Source: Rickettsia typhi
GTDB lineage: Bacteria; Pseudomonadota; Alphaproteobacteria; Rickettsiales; Rickettsiaceae
Assembly: GCA_945883665.1 (NCBI GenBank)
Contig: CAMCXV010000009.1
Span: 1 to 32,367, forward strand
DNA: 32,367 bases
Direction of reading: 5' to 3'
Shown here: positions 1 to 10,364 of the stretch, in pieces
Numbering within the stretch: position 1 is the first letter of the stretch
Layout: each line of letters starts with the position of its first letter
Notes under the pieces: model-generated
What the model was told of the DNA's origin: nothing
The model's database searches: none
What the model saw: the letters and a program-made list of their open reading frames with translations, nothing else
Translations under genes and position numbers: made by a program

Positions 1-88
1 TTTTACGACCATCTTTTTCCAATTTGTGATCTCGTATCAAAGACAATCTTTCTTCAGATGCTAAAAAATTTGTTTCTAATTTGCTCAT
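1..88 (-). CDS. Probable IS630-like transposase, N-terminal fragment (runs off window)
   Basis: Only 29 codons are visible, reading leftward off the window edge from an ATG; an in-frame GTG lies two codons upstream. The visible peptide starts MSKLETNFLASEERLSLIRD and continues HKLEKDGRK. The spacing of ER, H, and K-D-G-R resembles the start of winged-helix transposases of the IS630 group, where a D-R-I-K motif would follow, but that motif lies outside the window. The assignment rests on recall of the family pattern over a short stretch, so it could equally be an unrelated small DNA-binding protein. If correct, a mobile element borders this locus. Confidence 0.4.
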   Translation of the reverse strand, partial: MSKLETNFLASEERLSLIRDHKLEKDGRK

Positions 89-104
89 ACTCACATTTTA
101 CATC

Positions 105-125
105 TTTTAATCTATAGTTGCAATT
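105..125. repeat. Left copy of an imperfect 21-bp direct repeat
   Basis: This 21-bp stretch matches 1010-1030 at 18 of 21 positions, including an exact 11-bp core (tagttgcaatt). It lies 17 nt upstream of the ATG of the leftmost partial gene. The other copy lies 48 nt upstream of the kinase-like gene in the same orientation. It may be a shared promoter or operator, or the end of a mobile element. Confidence 0.5.
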
Positions 126-199
126 TCTTTTTCAGACTGAGTATAGTAAATTAAGTTGAAAATAAAAAGCTATGATATATTAATTAAAATGACAAAAAA

Positions 200-961
200 T
201 TACCAAGATTCAATTTCAGGTCGAAGAAATTTTACAGGTCTCTCAATCATTGATACCAAAGGCATGGTGAAAGAAAATGTAATGCCTTGTTTTGGACAAA
301 TTTTAGACCAAAAACTCCCTTCATGAGATTCTATTACTTTTTGACAAAATAATATTCTAATATCTAGAACTTTATTTTTTGTTACATTACTCATCAAAGG
401 ATTAAATATGGTATCTAAATATTTTTTAGTCACAGATAATTCTTGCTCAGTAATAATAAATTCTGCTAAACCATTATTTTTTCGGTATAAATTGATATTA
501 ACATTATTATTAACGCAATATTCTGTGGAATTAATAATGATATTATCCAAGGCACGAGCCATATAATATTTATCACAATTAACCAAAATATTTTTTTCTA
601 TGTTAAGTTGAAAATTCCATGATTTATCAACATTATCTCTGATATATATTTTTCTACAATAGTCTAATCTTTCGTATAATAAATCAGTTAAGTCACAACG
701 ATCTACTAGCAAATTGCAATCAGATTGCACTTTAGATAAATCAATAATGTTGTTAATTAAAAAATTTAACCCTTCTGAATTAAAGTTAATTTGTTCAATA
801 TTCTGTAATTTTTCATACTCCTCAAGATCGTTATAACGATTTTTGAGTGACTCCATCGCATCAGTGATTTTAGTTACATAACCAAGCAAATCGTCTTGTA
901 TATTTTCTAAAAATTTTCTGTTATCTTTTGTTAGAATGGGGGATTTTCGTTTTGCCTTCAA
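200..961 (-). CDS. Degenerate histidine-kinase-like protein (pseudo-sensor kinase)
   Basis: This 253-residue cytoplasmic protein has the layout of a kinase core: a DHp-like helix pair at about 14-80, then a GHKL-like ATPase region at about 95-240. The block at 17-25 (FLENIQDDL) aligns with the canonical F-L-x-N-x-S-H-E-L, but the phosphoacceptor His is Asp23. The N-box helix is recognisable (ALDNIIINSTEYC). The places where the glycine boxes should be read TEQELSV and VLDIRI, so the ATP-lid glycines are missing, while the closing segment GITFSFTMP is typical of GHKL domains. I see no sensor domain or membrane segment. The TTG start is supported by AAGGAG eight bases upstream. A kinase activity is unlikely; a scaffold or regulatory role, or decay after truncation, is possible. 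Confidence 0.6.
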   Translation of the reverse strand: MKAKRKSPILTKDNRKFLENIQDDLLGYVTKITDAMESLKNRYNDLEEYEKLQNIEQINFNSEGLNFLINNIIDLSKVQSDCNLLVDRCDLTDLLYERLDYCRKIYIRDNVDKSWNFQLNIEKNILVNCDKYYMARALDNIIINSTEYCVNNNVNINLYRKNNGLAEFIITEQELSVTKKYLDTIFNPLMSNVTKNKVLDIRILFCQKVIESHEGSFWSKICPKQGITFSFTMPLVSMIERPVKFLRPEIESW

Positions 962-969
962 TGATCAAT

Positions 970-975
970 CTCCTT
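970..975 (-). promoter_or_regulatory. Shine-Dalgarno site AAGGAG deciding a TTG start
   Basis: A perfect AAGGAG sits eight bases before the TTG of the kinase-like gene. Such a strong site argues that the non-ATG start is real and that the gene is translated. Confidence 0.6.
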
Positions 976-1009
976 AACTACATATTATTTTCATTATCTA
1001 CATCGAGAT

Positions 1010-1030
1010 TTTTAACTTTTAGTTGCAATT
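1010..1030. repeat. Right copy of an imperfect 21-bp direct repeat
   Basis: It matches 105-125 at 18 of 21 positions with an identical 11-bp core. It lies 48 nt upstream of the kinase-like gene. Together the copies bracket that gene, each in the same orientation relative to the leftward gene that follows it. Confidence 0.5.
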
Positions 1031-1113
1031 AATATACCCATCCTCACACAACTCAAAGGTCTTGTCAATAATAATTTGCTTTTTATTAGAAAATTCAATC
1101 ATTTGAGATACAC

Positions 1114-1548
1114 TTATGGTATAATTACACCAGATATTACAAAAACTCTCGTTTCTTGATCAAGAATGTATATTTCTATTGAAATAACATCCTTTGGCAA
1201 AATATTACTAATTATAGATGACCACTCAATCAAACAGACTTTATCCGCAAAAGCTTCTTCTATGCCAAGTTCATAAATTTCTTCTAAACAATTTATTCTG
1301 TATAAATCAAAATGATAGATTTCAAAATTTTTAGCTTGATATATTTGTAACAAATTAAAAGTTGGGCTAATGACTTTGGTATCACTACCGCATAAATATT
1401 TAATTATGTGGCGACAAAAAAAAGTTTTTCCTGTTCCAAGATCGCCATTTAAAGTAATAATTGCCCCTTTTTTTATCTGCATAGCAATTTTATCAGCAAG
1501 TTCTATACTATCATTTTCTGATTTCAAGATAAATTCCTGTGATATCAT
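1114..1548 (-). CDS. tsaE: tRNA threonylcarbamoyladenosine biosynthesis ATPase TsaE
   Basis: TsaE is the P-loop ATPase that works with TsaD and TsaB to form t6A37 on ANN-decoding tRNAs in the cytoplasm. The 144-residue length is normal for the family. A Walker A motif (GDLGTGKT, residues 35-42) follows a short beta hairpin. The family signatures SPTFNLLQIY and HFDLYRI come next, then the conserved E-W segment LIEWSSII. The ATG lies seven bases after the stop of the upstream HAD gene, so the two are probably cotranscribed. The family assignment is firm; tsaE is an essential single-copy gene in most bacteria. Confidence 0.93.
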   Translation of the reverse strand: MISQEFILKSENDSIELADKIAMQIKKGAIITLNGDLGTGKTFFCRHIIKYLCGSDTKVISPTFNLLQIYQAKNFEIYHFDLYRINCLEEIYELGIEEAFADKVCLIEWSSIISNILPKDVISIEIYILDQETRVFVISGVIIP

Positions 1549-1555
1549 ATAAAAA

Positions 1556-2419
1556 TTAAACTAATTCAGTAACAAAAGTAGGAAACATAGTAAGTTCCTT
1601 GGCTTTTTTAGTAAGAGATTGAAGTTTATCTTCCATAGATTTATAATTAGAGTGAAACTTATATGCATTACCAGTTAATACTAGAGCAGAATCTATACCC
1701 GCATTTTGCGCACCAATAATATCAGTTTCAAATGTATCTCCTATCATTAAAATACGTTTTTTTGGAATATCACCTACTTTCTTAAAAACATTTTGATATA
1801 TAACATTTTGGGGTTTACCTGTATATATCACTTTACCGCCATTTTTTTCAATAATTTGAGCAAAATATCCTGCGCAATATTTAGTAATATTGCCTTGAGG
1901 AGTTGATATATCTGGATTTGCGCATATTTTAAGAATTTTATCTTGCTTTGCAACTTTTTTTAGCAAATCATCAAATTCTCTAATATTCTCATTCTCATCT
2001 CTGTGCAAACTCAATAAAACTACATCCGCTTCTTTATAGTCGTAAGTAATAATATGGTCAAATTCATCCAATATCTCATCATTCCTATCATCGCCAAGAT
2101 GATAGATTTTTAACTTTTCTTGTCTTAGTTTTTTTGCCTCTTCTAACATTAATTCTCTGGCAACATCACCAGAAGTTATAATCATTTCTTCTGTAATATT
2201 TTTAACCCCCCAGCTTTCAAGTCTATTCTTCATCGCAAAAGAAGGTCTTGGCGCATTTGAAAGAAAAATTACTTTTTTTTGTTTTAAAATACTATTTATT
2301 GATTCCACAACTCCAGGATATACTTTATCACCATCAAAAATGACCCCCCACAAATCAAATAAAAATAGATCATAATCCTCAAAGGTTTGAGAAATATGTT
2401 TGAAAATTAGTTGTTGCAT
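1556..2419 (-). CDS. HAD-superfamily subclass IIA-like hydrolase (TIGR01459 type)
   Basis: A HAD phosphatase of 287 residues related to NagD and nitrophenylphosphatases; its substrate is unknown. Motif I near the N-terminus reads FDLWGVIFDG: the nucleophile Asp is kept, while the second Asp usual in HAD phosphatases is Trp. That Asp-to-Trp change is typical, as I recall, of the TIGR01459 subgroup found in Alphaproteobacteria. Motif II is LSNAPRPS and motif III/IV is GDTFETDIIGAQNAGIDS near the C-terminus. The frame is open to 2497, but I chose the ATG at 2419 because AAAGGG precedes it and the extra 26 residues look non-conserved. It is divergent from gyrB and followed by tsaE. Confidence 0.8.
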   Translation of the reverse strand: MQQLIFKHISQTFEDYDLFLFDLWGVIFDGDKVYPGVVESINSILKQKKVIFLSNAPRPSFAMKNRLESWGVKNITEEMIITSGDVARELMLEEAKKLRQEKLKIYHLGDDRNDEILDEFDHIITYDYKEADVVLLSLHRDENENIREFDDLLKKVAKQDKILKICANPDISTPQGNITKYCAGYFAQIIEKNGGKVIYTGKPQNVIYQNVFKKVGDIPKKRILMIGDTFETDIIGAQNAGIDSALVLTGNAYKFHSNYKSMEDKLQSLTKKAKELTMFPTFVTELV

Positions 2420-2466
2420 AGGGATACCCTTTAATAGTTTTTGTTTAAGTTTTGCTTTTAAAATAA

Positions 2467-5004
<2,538 letters not shown>

Positions 5005-5058
5005 AAAGTGCATTTGATTAAAATAATTGGCTTATAATAATAATTAATTAGAAAAAAC

Positions 5059-5982
5059 ATGGAAATATTGTTACTGATTTTTGGAGTAGTTGCTATTCTT
5101 TTAATAGTTAGAATGATTAAGATCGTTCCGCAGCAAGAAGCTTGGGTTCTAGAGAATTTAGGTAAATTTGATCGAATATTACAACCAGGACTTACCATAA
5201 TTGTCCCTATAATTCAAAGAGTTGCATATAAACATACACTCAAGGAGCAAGCAGTTGATGTTCATGCACAAACCGCTATTTCTCAAGATAATGTTACTCT
5301 ATCAATTGATGGTGTACTTTACGTAAAAATTGTTGATCCAGTAGCTGCATCTTATGGGGTAAGCGATCCTTATTATGCTATATCGCAACTTGCTCAGACT
5401 ACTATGCGTTCAGAGATAGGAAAATTAAAACTGGATAAAACTTTTGAAGAGAGAGAAACTCTAAACCATGCAATTGTTACATCCATAAATCTTGCAGCAG
5501 TGAATTGGGGTATTCAATGTATGAGATATGAAATAAAAGACATACAACCTCCTAAATCAATCTTACAAGCTATGGAATTACAAGTAGCAGCGGAGCGTCA
5601 AAAAAGGGCTAAAATTTTAGAATCAGAAGGTCATAGGCAAGCTCAAATTAATATTTCTGAAGGTGAAAAAGCTCAAGTGGTTTTGGGCTCAGAAGCAGCA
5701 TATACAGATCAAATAAACAGAGCTAGGGGAGAAGCTGAAGCAATCTTGTTTGTAGCAGAAGCTACTGCCAAATCTATTGAAGTAGTAGCTTCTTCAATCA
5801 AAAAAGAAGGGGGATCCGAGGCTGTTTCTCTTAAAATTGCTCAGCAATATGTAGAATCTTTTTCCCATTTTGCTAAAGAATCAAATACTGTAATTTTACC
5901 TGCTAATTTAGGAGACCCAAGTGGGTTTATCACACAAGCTATGACAATCTATGATAAATTAAAAACTGCTAAAAACTCTTGA
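5059..5982 (+). CDS. SPFH/stomatin-prohibitin family membrane protein (QmcA-like)
   Basis: A 307-residue band-7 protein. An N-terminal membrane anchor (residues 3-20, LLLIFGVVAILLIVRMI) is followed by the SPFH domain (about 22-185), with the typical P-Q-Q-E-A-W-V, LQPGL and VDPVAASYGV segments. An alanine/glutamate-rich coiled coil follows (about 185-255, with AAERQKRAKILESEG and RARGEAEAI), which in this family drives oligomerisation. Such proteins form membrane microdomains and often modulate FtsH-type proteases. The usual NfeD partner gene is absent here. It lies 54 bp after gyrB on the same strand and converges with yebC, with only 13 bp between the stops. Confidence 0.88.
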   Translation: MEILLLIFGVVAILLIVRMIKIVPQQEAWVLENLGKFDRILQPGLTIIVPIIQRVAYKHTLKEQAVDVHAQTAISQDNVTLSIDGVLYVKIVDPVAASYGVSDPYYAISQLAQTTMRSEIGKLKLDKTFEERETLNHAIVTSINLAAVNWGIQCMRYEIKDIQPPKSILQAMELQVAAERQKRAKILESEGHRQAQINISEGEKAQVVLGSEAAYTDQINRARGEAEAILFVAEATAKSIEVVASSIKKEGGSEAVSLKIAQQYVESFSHFAKESNTVILPANLGDPSGFITQAMTIYDKLKTAKNS

Positions 5983-5995
5983 TTATACTATATTT

Positions 5996-6754
5996 TTAAT
6001 TAATTAAATCGAGTTTTTTATACAATTCTTCAGAGAGTTCATAATTACCGAATACTTTTTGCACATCATCATTTTCTTCAAGTGTGTCTATTAGTTTAAA
6101 TAGCTTTATTGCTCTTTCTTCATCTTCTACTAAAACATTGTTCAGAGCTTTCCATTCAAGCTCTGATTCAATAGGAGTATCGAATATTTTTGTTAAATAT
6201 TCTAGGCTTTCAGAAAATGACTCAACTTCTGTATAAATTAGATGTTCAGATTCATCAGAAATTACATCTTTTACATCTATTTCAACAGCGGCAGATAATA
6301 TTTGATCAGAATCGGCTACTGATACAGGATATATAATTTTACCAACATGCTCAAACATAAAAGTTACAGTGCCTGACTCACTCAGATTGCCTCCATATTT
6401 ACTAAAACAACTTCTTACATCCGATACCGTCCTGTTTTTATTATCTGTTAAAGTTTCAACAATAATTGCAATACCACCTGGTAAGAACCCTTCATACCTA
6501 ATTTCCACATAATCGTTATCATTAGTTGGGTCAGATGCCTGTGCTAAGGCTCTATCAATTCTTTCTTTAGGTAAATTATGGCTTCTTGCAGCTGAAATAC
6601 TATTTCTTAATCTTGGATTAGCTAATGGATCAGCACCACCAATTTTAGCTGCTGTAATGATTTCTCTTACAAGTTTAGTAAATATTTTGGCTCTTTTTTT
6701 ATCCTGAGCCCCTTTCCTATGTTGAATATTTTTAAATTTTGAATGTCCAGCCAT
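5996..6754 (-). CDS. yebC: YebC/PmpR family protein (TACO1-like)
   Basis: A 252-residue cytoplasmic protein of the normal family length. The highly conserved N-terminus MAGHSKFKNIQHRKGAQDKK is present, followed by RAKIFTKLVREI, the segment NPRLRNSISAARSHNLPKER and the central YEGFLPGGIAIIVE. Members were first described as transcriptional regulators; mitochondrial TACO1 and some bacterial members act instead in translation of difficult sequences such as proline runs. Which role applies here is not shown by the sequence. The gene is divergent from the unrecognised 578-residue protein, separated by 190 bp. Confidence 0.95.
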   Translation of the reverse strand: MAGHSKFKNIQHRKGAQDKKRAKIFTKLVREIITAAKIGGADPLANPRLRNSISAARSHNLPKERIDRALAQASDPTNDNDYVEIRYEGFLPGGIAIIVETLTDNKNRTVSDVRSCFSKYGGNLSESGTVTFMFEHVGKIIYPVSVADSDQILSAAVEIDVKDVISDESEHLIYTEVESFSESLEYLTKIFDTPIESELEWKALNNVLVEDEERAIKLFKLIDTLEENDDVQKVFGNYELSEELYKKLDLIN

Positions 6755-6926
6755 ATGAATACTTAATTATTTAAATATATATTTTTCAGTATGACATAAT
6801 AAATATAGAATGATAATAAGGCAATTAATATATTTTCTTTTTAGATCTTATTACTATCAATATTTAAAAAATTAATAGTTTCATAATATTTTTATGTTAA
6901 TCTAAAAATAGACAAAAGATAGCAAT

Positions 6927-6941
6927 TTAAAACTTGTTTAA
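6927..6941. promoter_or_regulatory. CtrA-box-like sequence TTAA-N7-TTAA
   Basis: An exact match to the CtrA consensus half-sites lies just three bases before the ATG of the 578-residue protein gene. The pattern is expected several times by chance in 32 kb of DNA this AT-rich, so position is the only support. Confidence 0.2.
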
Positions 6942-6944
6942 TTA

Positions 6945-8681
6945 ATGACACAATTTACTTCACTATCGTATAGTATATCAAAGTTTATACATGAAATAAG
7001 CATAAGATGTTATAATTTAGAACTTGATTCAGCAGTTAAAAAAGAATTGTCTTGTGCAAAGACAATATTAATAGCTTTAAATAGCAGTAATGACATATTA
7101 GCTTTGCTAAGTACAATGCATCGTCAAGATCTCAGCGACACAATTATAACTCATGGAAAAAGATATCTTGAAGAATATAAAAAATATCCAGAATTACAAG
7201 ATGAAGCTTTAATTTTTCAAAATTCTCTTGATGAATTTGTAAAAAAAATATCTGTTATAGATAAAAATAAATTTACACCAGAAACTTCGGAAATAAATAT
7301 TTTAAGCGAGAATTTTTATACAATTTTAAAAAAAATTCAAATTTTCTTTTCGAACCAATCTCAAAACAAAAATTCTTTAGAGTTTATTCACGCATTATCT
7401 ATTGTATATAAAATTGGAGATAGACCTTTTCAAGAACATATTGTTTTAACAGAGTTATTAATACTTATAAAAGAATTATGGAATATTGAATATGTAGCTA
7501 ATAAATTTAAAGAGGCTATTATTGTAAATAGATTTTATCTAAACCCTATTCAACTTTTACAAATTGATGAAGATGATTTGAATATTGAAAAAATATTTAG
7601 CTTAACAATTGATAAACTTACTTCAAAGGAAAAATCTGTTTTATTGTATTTAGAAGATGAAAAGATTTTATCCTTATATGATCGACTCAAAAATTATGAA
7701 GGTTATAAGATTACTATTTTTTCGTTACTAGAAAAGATACATGAAGAGGCGCAGTTTAGATATAGTTATCACAGATTAAGTGATACTGGGTACCAATTAT
7801 TAAGTCGATTCCAAAGTTTTGATGCTATTAAGCATCAGATAGAAAATTTAGAATTCTCTATCTTAGAAGCATATTTGTTTAAAAAATCCAATTTTACAAA
7901 AGAAATTTTAGTAAGCATTGCAAAACATTCTCATAATATAAAAGCCTTGTGTCTGAATAAAAACGAGAATTTTCTTAAAATAATTAGTCATATAGGTAAG
8001 AAATTAAATAATCCATCCAACAAAGGTAAGGATGGTAGCCTAGCTATGCTACGTAGTTTAAAAAATGGTTTAAATAACTTGCTACCCTCTTACGTCAAAA
8101 AACGTTACTCCGAGTTAGATAAATTTCATAATATTGCTTTGCAAAAAAGATATAGTAACGTGTTTATAAATATAATATCAATTTTCGAAGATACAGATAA
8201 TTCAAATAAATTTTTGCAAAATATTCTAACTTATCGTTTAGCGTCTGATTATTATTTGCCACATTTATCAAATTCAATAGATAAATTAAGAACCCAAGCT
8301 ATTGAAAGAAAAAAAGTGATCTCTTTACTTTCTGATTTAGATTTTACAATCATTTTTTCTCCTGGTAATTTTAATAATCTTGATTCATTTAATTTTATAA
8401 AAAGCGACAAGATTGTAGAATTAAAAACACCTGTTGAATATGTAAAATCCTTGATAGATAATATGTGTGTTAATATTAACGCTTTTCAACTACACACACT
8501 TTATAGAAATGTTGCATGTCTTCCTAAATTAACAGCTACTCAACTAATGTTAATTAATTCCATCAAAACTCAGATCAAACAACGTACGACGATACGTAAA
8601 CTTTTATATTCTATGTTTTCTGGTAAAAAGAAAGAATATGATAAATTAAAAGTTCTGAAAAAAATATTCGCAGAATCTTAA
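6945..8681 (+). CDS. Hypothetical 578-residue helical protein, family not recognised
   Basis: I do not recognise this protein. It is 578 residues, rich in Lys, Leu, Ile and Asn, and appears almost entirely alpha-helical, without a signal peptide or convincing membrane segment. Helical stretches with charged/hydrophobic alternation occur throughout, for example around 190-260 and 275-330. The C-terminus is basic (about 530-578, with KTQIKQRTTIRK and SGKKKEYDKLK). No catalytic motif, ankyrin, TPR or leucine-rich repeat is evident. No Shine-Dalgarno precedes the ATG. It stands alone, divergent from yebC and convergent with rppH. Coding is supported by the long open frame and base composition like its neighbours. 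An intracellular-lifestyle protein, such as an effector, is speculation. Confidence 0.75.
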   Translation: MTQFTSLSYSISKFIHEISIRCYNLELDSAVKKELSCAKTILIALNSSNDILALLSTMHRQDLSDTIITHGKRYLEEYKKYPELQDEALIFQNSLDEFVKKISVIDKNKFTPETSEINILSENFYTILKKIQIFFSNQSQNKNSLEFIHALSIVYKIGDRPFQEHIVLTELLILIKELWNIEYVANKFKEAIIVNRFYLNPIQLLQIDEDDLNIEKIFSLTIDKLTSKEKSVLLYLEDEKILSLYDRLKNYEGYKITIFSLLEKIHEEAQFRYSYHRLSDTGYQLLSRFQSFDAIKHQIENLEFSILEAYLFKKSNFTKEILVSIAKHSHNIKALCLNKNENFLKIISHIGKKLNNPSNKGKDGSLAMLRSLKNGLNNLLPSYVKKRYSELDKFHNIALQKRYSNVFINIISIFEDTDNSNKFLQNILTYRLASDYYLPHLSNSIDKLRTQAIERKKVISLLSDLDFTIIFSPGNFNNLDSFNFIKSDKIVELKTPVEYVKSLIDNMCVNINAFQLHTLYRNVACLPKLTATQLMLINSIKTQIKQRTTIRKLLYSMFSGKKKEYDKLKVLKKIFAES

Positions 8682-8693
8682 ATATTTATCAAA

Positions 8694-8718
8694 ATCAGCT
8701 AAATTAATATTTGCTGAT
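8694..8718. terminator. Possible bidirectional hairpin terminator
   Basis: ATCAGC pairs with GCTGAT and, across a one-base bulge, AAAT pairs with ATTT around a TAAT loop. It lies between the convergent 578-residue gene and rppH. On the minus strand it is followed by TTTT after one pair; on the plus strand there is no T-run, so function is uncertain. Confidence 0.35.
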
Positions 8719-8777
8719 CTATATTATCAGTTTAAAAATAGGATAAAAAATATTAATAATTATATAGTAAAATATCA

Positions 8778-9269
8778 TTAAACAAAAAATTCTTTAAACT
8801 CCGAAATTACTCTTGAATATAATTTATATTTAAATGGAATTATATTATCAAGCAGTTCACTTATTTCTACCCACCGCCAGCTGTCAAACTCTGGATGCTT
8901 AGTTTTAACATTGATATCAGAATCTTGACCTGTAAATCTTATTAAAAACCACTTTTGCCTTTGACCACAATATTTACCATCCCAAAGTTTTGGTACTAAA
9001 AACTCTGGCAATCGATAGCTATACCATTTTTTACTTTCCGCAAGAATTTTGCCTTTGTTGCTACCTATCTCTTCCGCCATCTCTCTTAAAGCCGCAGAAC
9101 TTGGAGTTTCTCCTAAATCTATGCCCCCTTGAGGCATTTGCCAGCCATTAGATTTTGATTCAACTCTTTTTCCTACAAAAACTCGGTTGTTTTTGTCAAT
9201 AATCATCATACCAACAGCAGGTCTAAAAGGTAAGTTATGATCTAAAATATCTAGTTCTTTTTTTGCCAT
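8778..9269 (-). CDS. rppH: RNA pyrophosphohydrolase RppH (Nudix hydrolase)
   Basis: RppH removes pyrophosphate from 5'-triphosphorylated mRNA to start decay; the same family (InvA, dinucleoside polyphosphate hydrolase) has been studied in Rickettsia. The 163 residues are the usual length. A full Nudix box spans residues 48-70: Gly48, Glu54 and the R-E-x-x-E-E helix (REMAEEIG) are in the right places. It is preceded by NGWQMPQGG, the family-specific start of the box, and followed by WYSYRLPE and [10 protein letters not shown], typical of RppH. The start codon lies two bases after the stop of the deacetylase gene, suggesting translational coupling at the end of the parE-ctpA run. Confidence 0.92.
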   Translation of the reverse strand: MAKKELDILDHNLPFRPAVGMMIIDKNNRVFVGKRVESKSNGWQMPQGGIDLGETPSSAALREMAEEIGSNKGKILAESKKWYSYRLPEFLVPKLWDGKYCGQRQKWFLIRFTGQDSDINVKTKHPEFDSWRWVEISELLDNIIPFKYKLYSRVISEFKEFFV

Positions 9270-9271
9270 TT

Positions 9272-10363
9272 TTATTTTTGCTCCAATGCAAGTCTAGATA
9301 CAGGTACTATTAAAATACCTCTTTTCTGAAGAGATGGTATCCAATCTCTAATCATCTCAACACTTAAAACAAAACCTTGTGAATAGCCTAAAGCTACACC
9401 ATTTTTTTCTGCTAATTTAGCCAAATCTTCTAATTTACCCTTGATAGATTTTTTATCAACTTCCTCATCTAAAACAATATTTGAAGCTATTATATTATTA
9501 TGCATTTTAAAATGCTTTTCTACTTTATCAGTTCTTCCTTTTCCCATGATAAAAATTAAATTTTTATCAGCTATTTGATCAAAGACACTCATTGAAGCTT
9601 TGATATTATCAGTAAAAACTTCTTTATAATTTGAATAAACCCCATCATATTTCATATGAGAATTTAATATTATTTGTAATCTCAAAGCAATTTCTTCTGG
9701 CGGTAACTTAGTACTCAAGACATGCTTACCCTGACTTTCAAAAGAATTACTTGTCTGTAATGGTAAGTATAAATAAACTTCATGACCTTTGCTTTGAGCT
9801 TTATTTAACAATGGTTTCAAGGTTTTTGTATAAGGTAAAAAACCTAAAGCACATTGTTTGGGAAGTGTAATAGCAAGTTCAGTTGACCTACGATTTAAAC
9901 CAAGATTAGTAATAATTAATGCAATTTTTGGCTTGTTTCCAGAATTTTTTACATCATTTGCTAAAGATACTGGCTCTCCCGCCTCTCCCCAAAATTTTTT
10001 TTCTTCTACAGAAGAATTAAGAATTTTATTAGTTTTTTCAATTAATTCCTCTGGGACAGGAATAGATGATTGATTTATAGATTCACTTTCAGATACAGTA
10101 TTATCTACAAAATCACTATTATCTTTCAAATCCACAATTTTTGATTTACCAAAATAATCAACTTCAATTTCGTCTCTCCTATTGGGCAAATTATTGATAT
10201 CGTAGTACCCATATTGATTTTGATTAATAGCTAATTTTATCTGATTTGGTCTAACATAAGCAAACCAAGAAATTAACAAAATAGATAAAGCAAGAGCCAA
10301 ACCTATATTCAAAAATATTAGATATTGTTTTATAACCGCCTTATCTTTCAAATCTTTAAACAC
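9272..10363 (-). CDS. Divergent polysaccharide deacetylase family protein (DUF610/YibQ-like)
   Basis: A 363-residue envelope protein. A cytoplasmic N-terminus and one membrane helix (about 14-37, [20 protein letters not shown]) are followed by a low-complexity linker and a C-terminal NodB-fold-like domain from about residue 145. Family signatures include [23 protein letters not shown] and [11 protein letters not shown]. Where gammaproteobacterial members carry I-D-D-x-G, this one has I-T-N-L-G, so the metal-binding aspartates are not obvious and deacetylase activity is doubtful. It starts with GTG one base after the ctpA stop, implying coupled translation. The ctpA, deacetylase, rppH order is common in Alphaproteobacteria. 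Confidence 0.82.
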   Translation of the reverse strand: MFKDLKDKAVIKQYLIFLNIGLALALSILLISWFAYVRPNQIKLAINQNQYGYYDINNLPNRRDEIEVDYFGKSKIVDLKDNSDFVDNTVSESESINQSSIPVPEELIEKTNKILNSSVEEKKFWGEAGEPVSLANDVKNSGNKPKIALIITNLGLNRRSTELAITLPKQCALGFLPYTKTLKPLLNKAQSKGHEVYLYLPLQTSNSFESQGKHVLSTKLPPEEIALRLQIILNSHMKYDGVYSNYKEVFTDNIKASMSVFDQIADKNLIFIMGKGRTDKVEKHFKMHNNIIASNIVLDEEVDKKSIKGKLEDLAKLAEKNGVALGYSQGFVLSVEMIRDWIPSLQKRGILIVPVSRLALEQK

Positions 10364-10364
10364 A

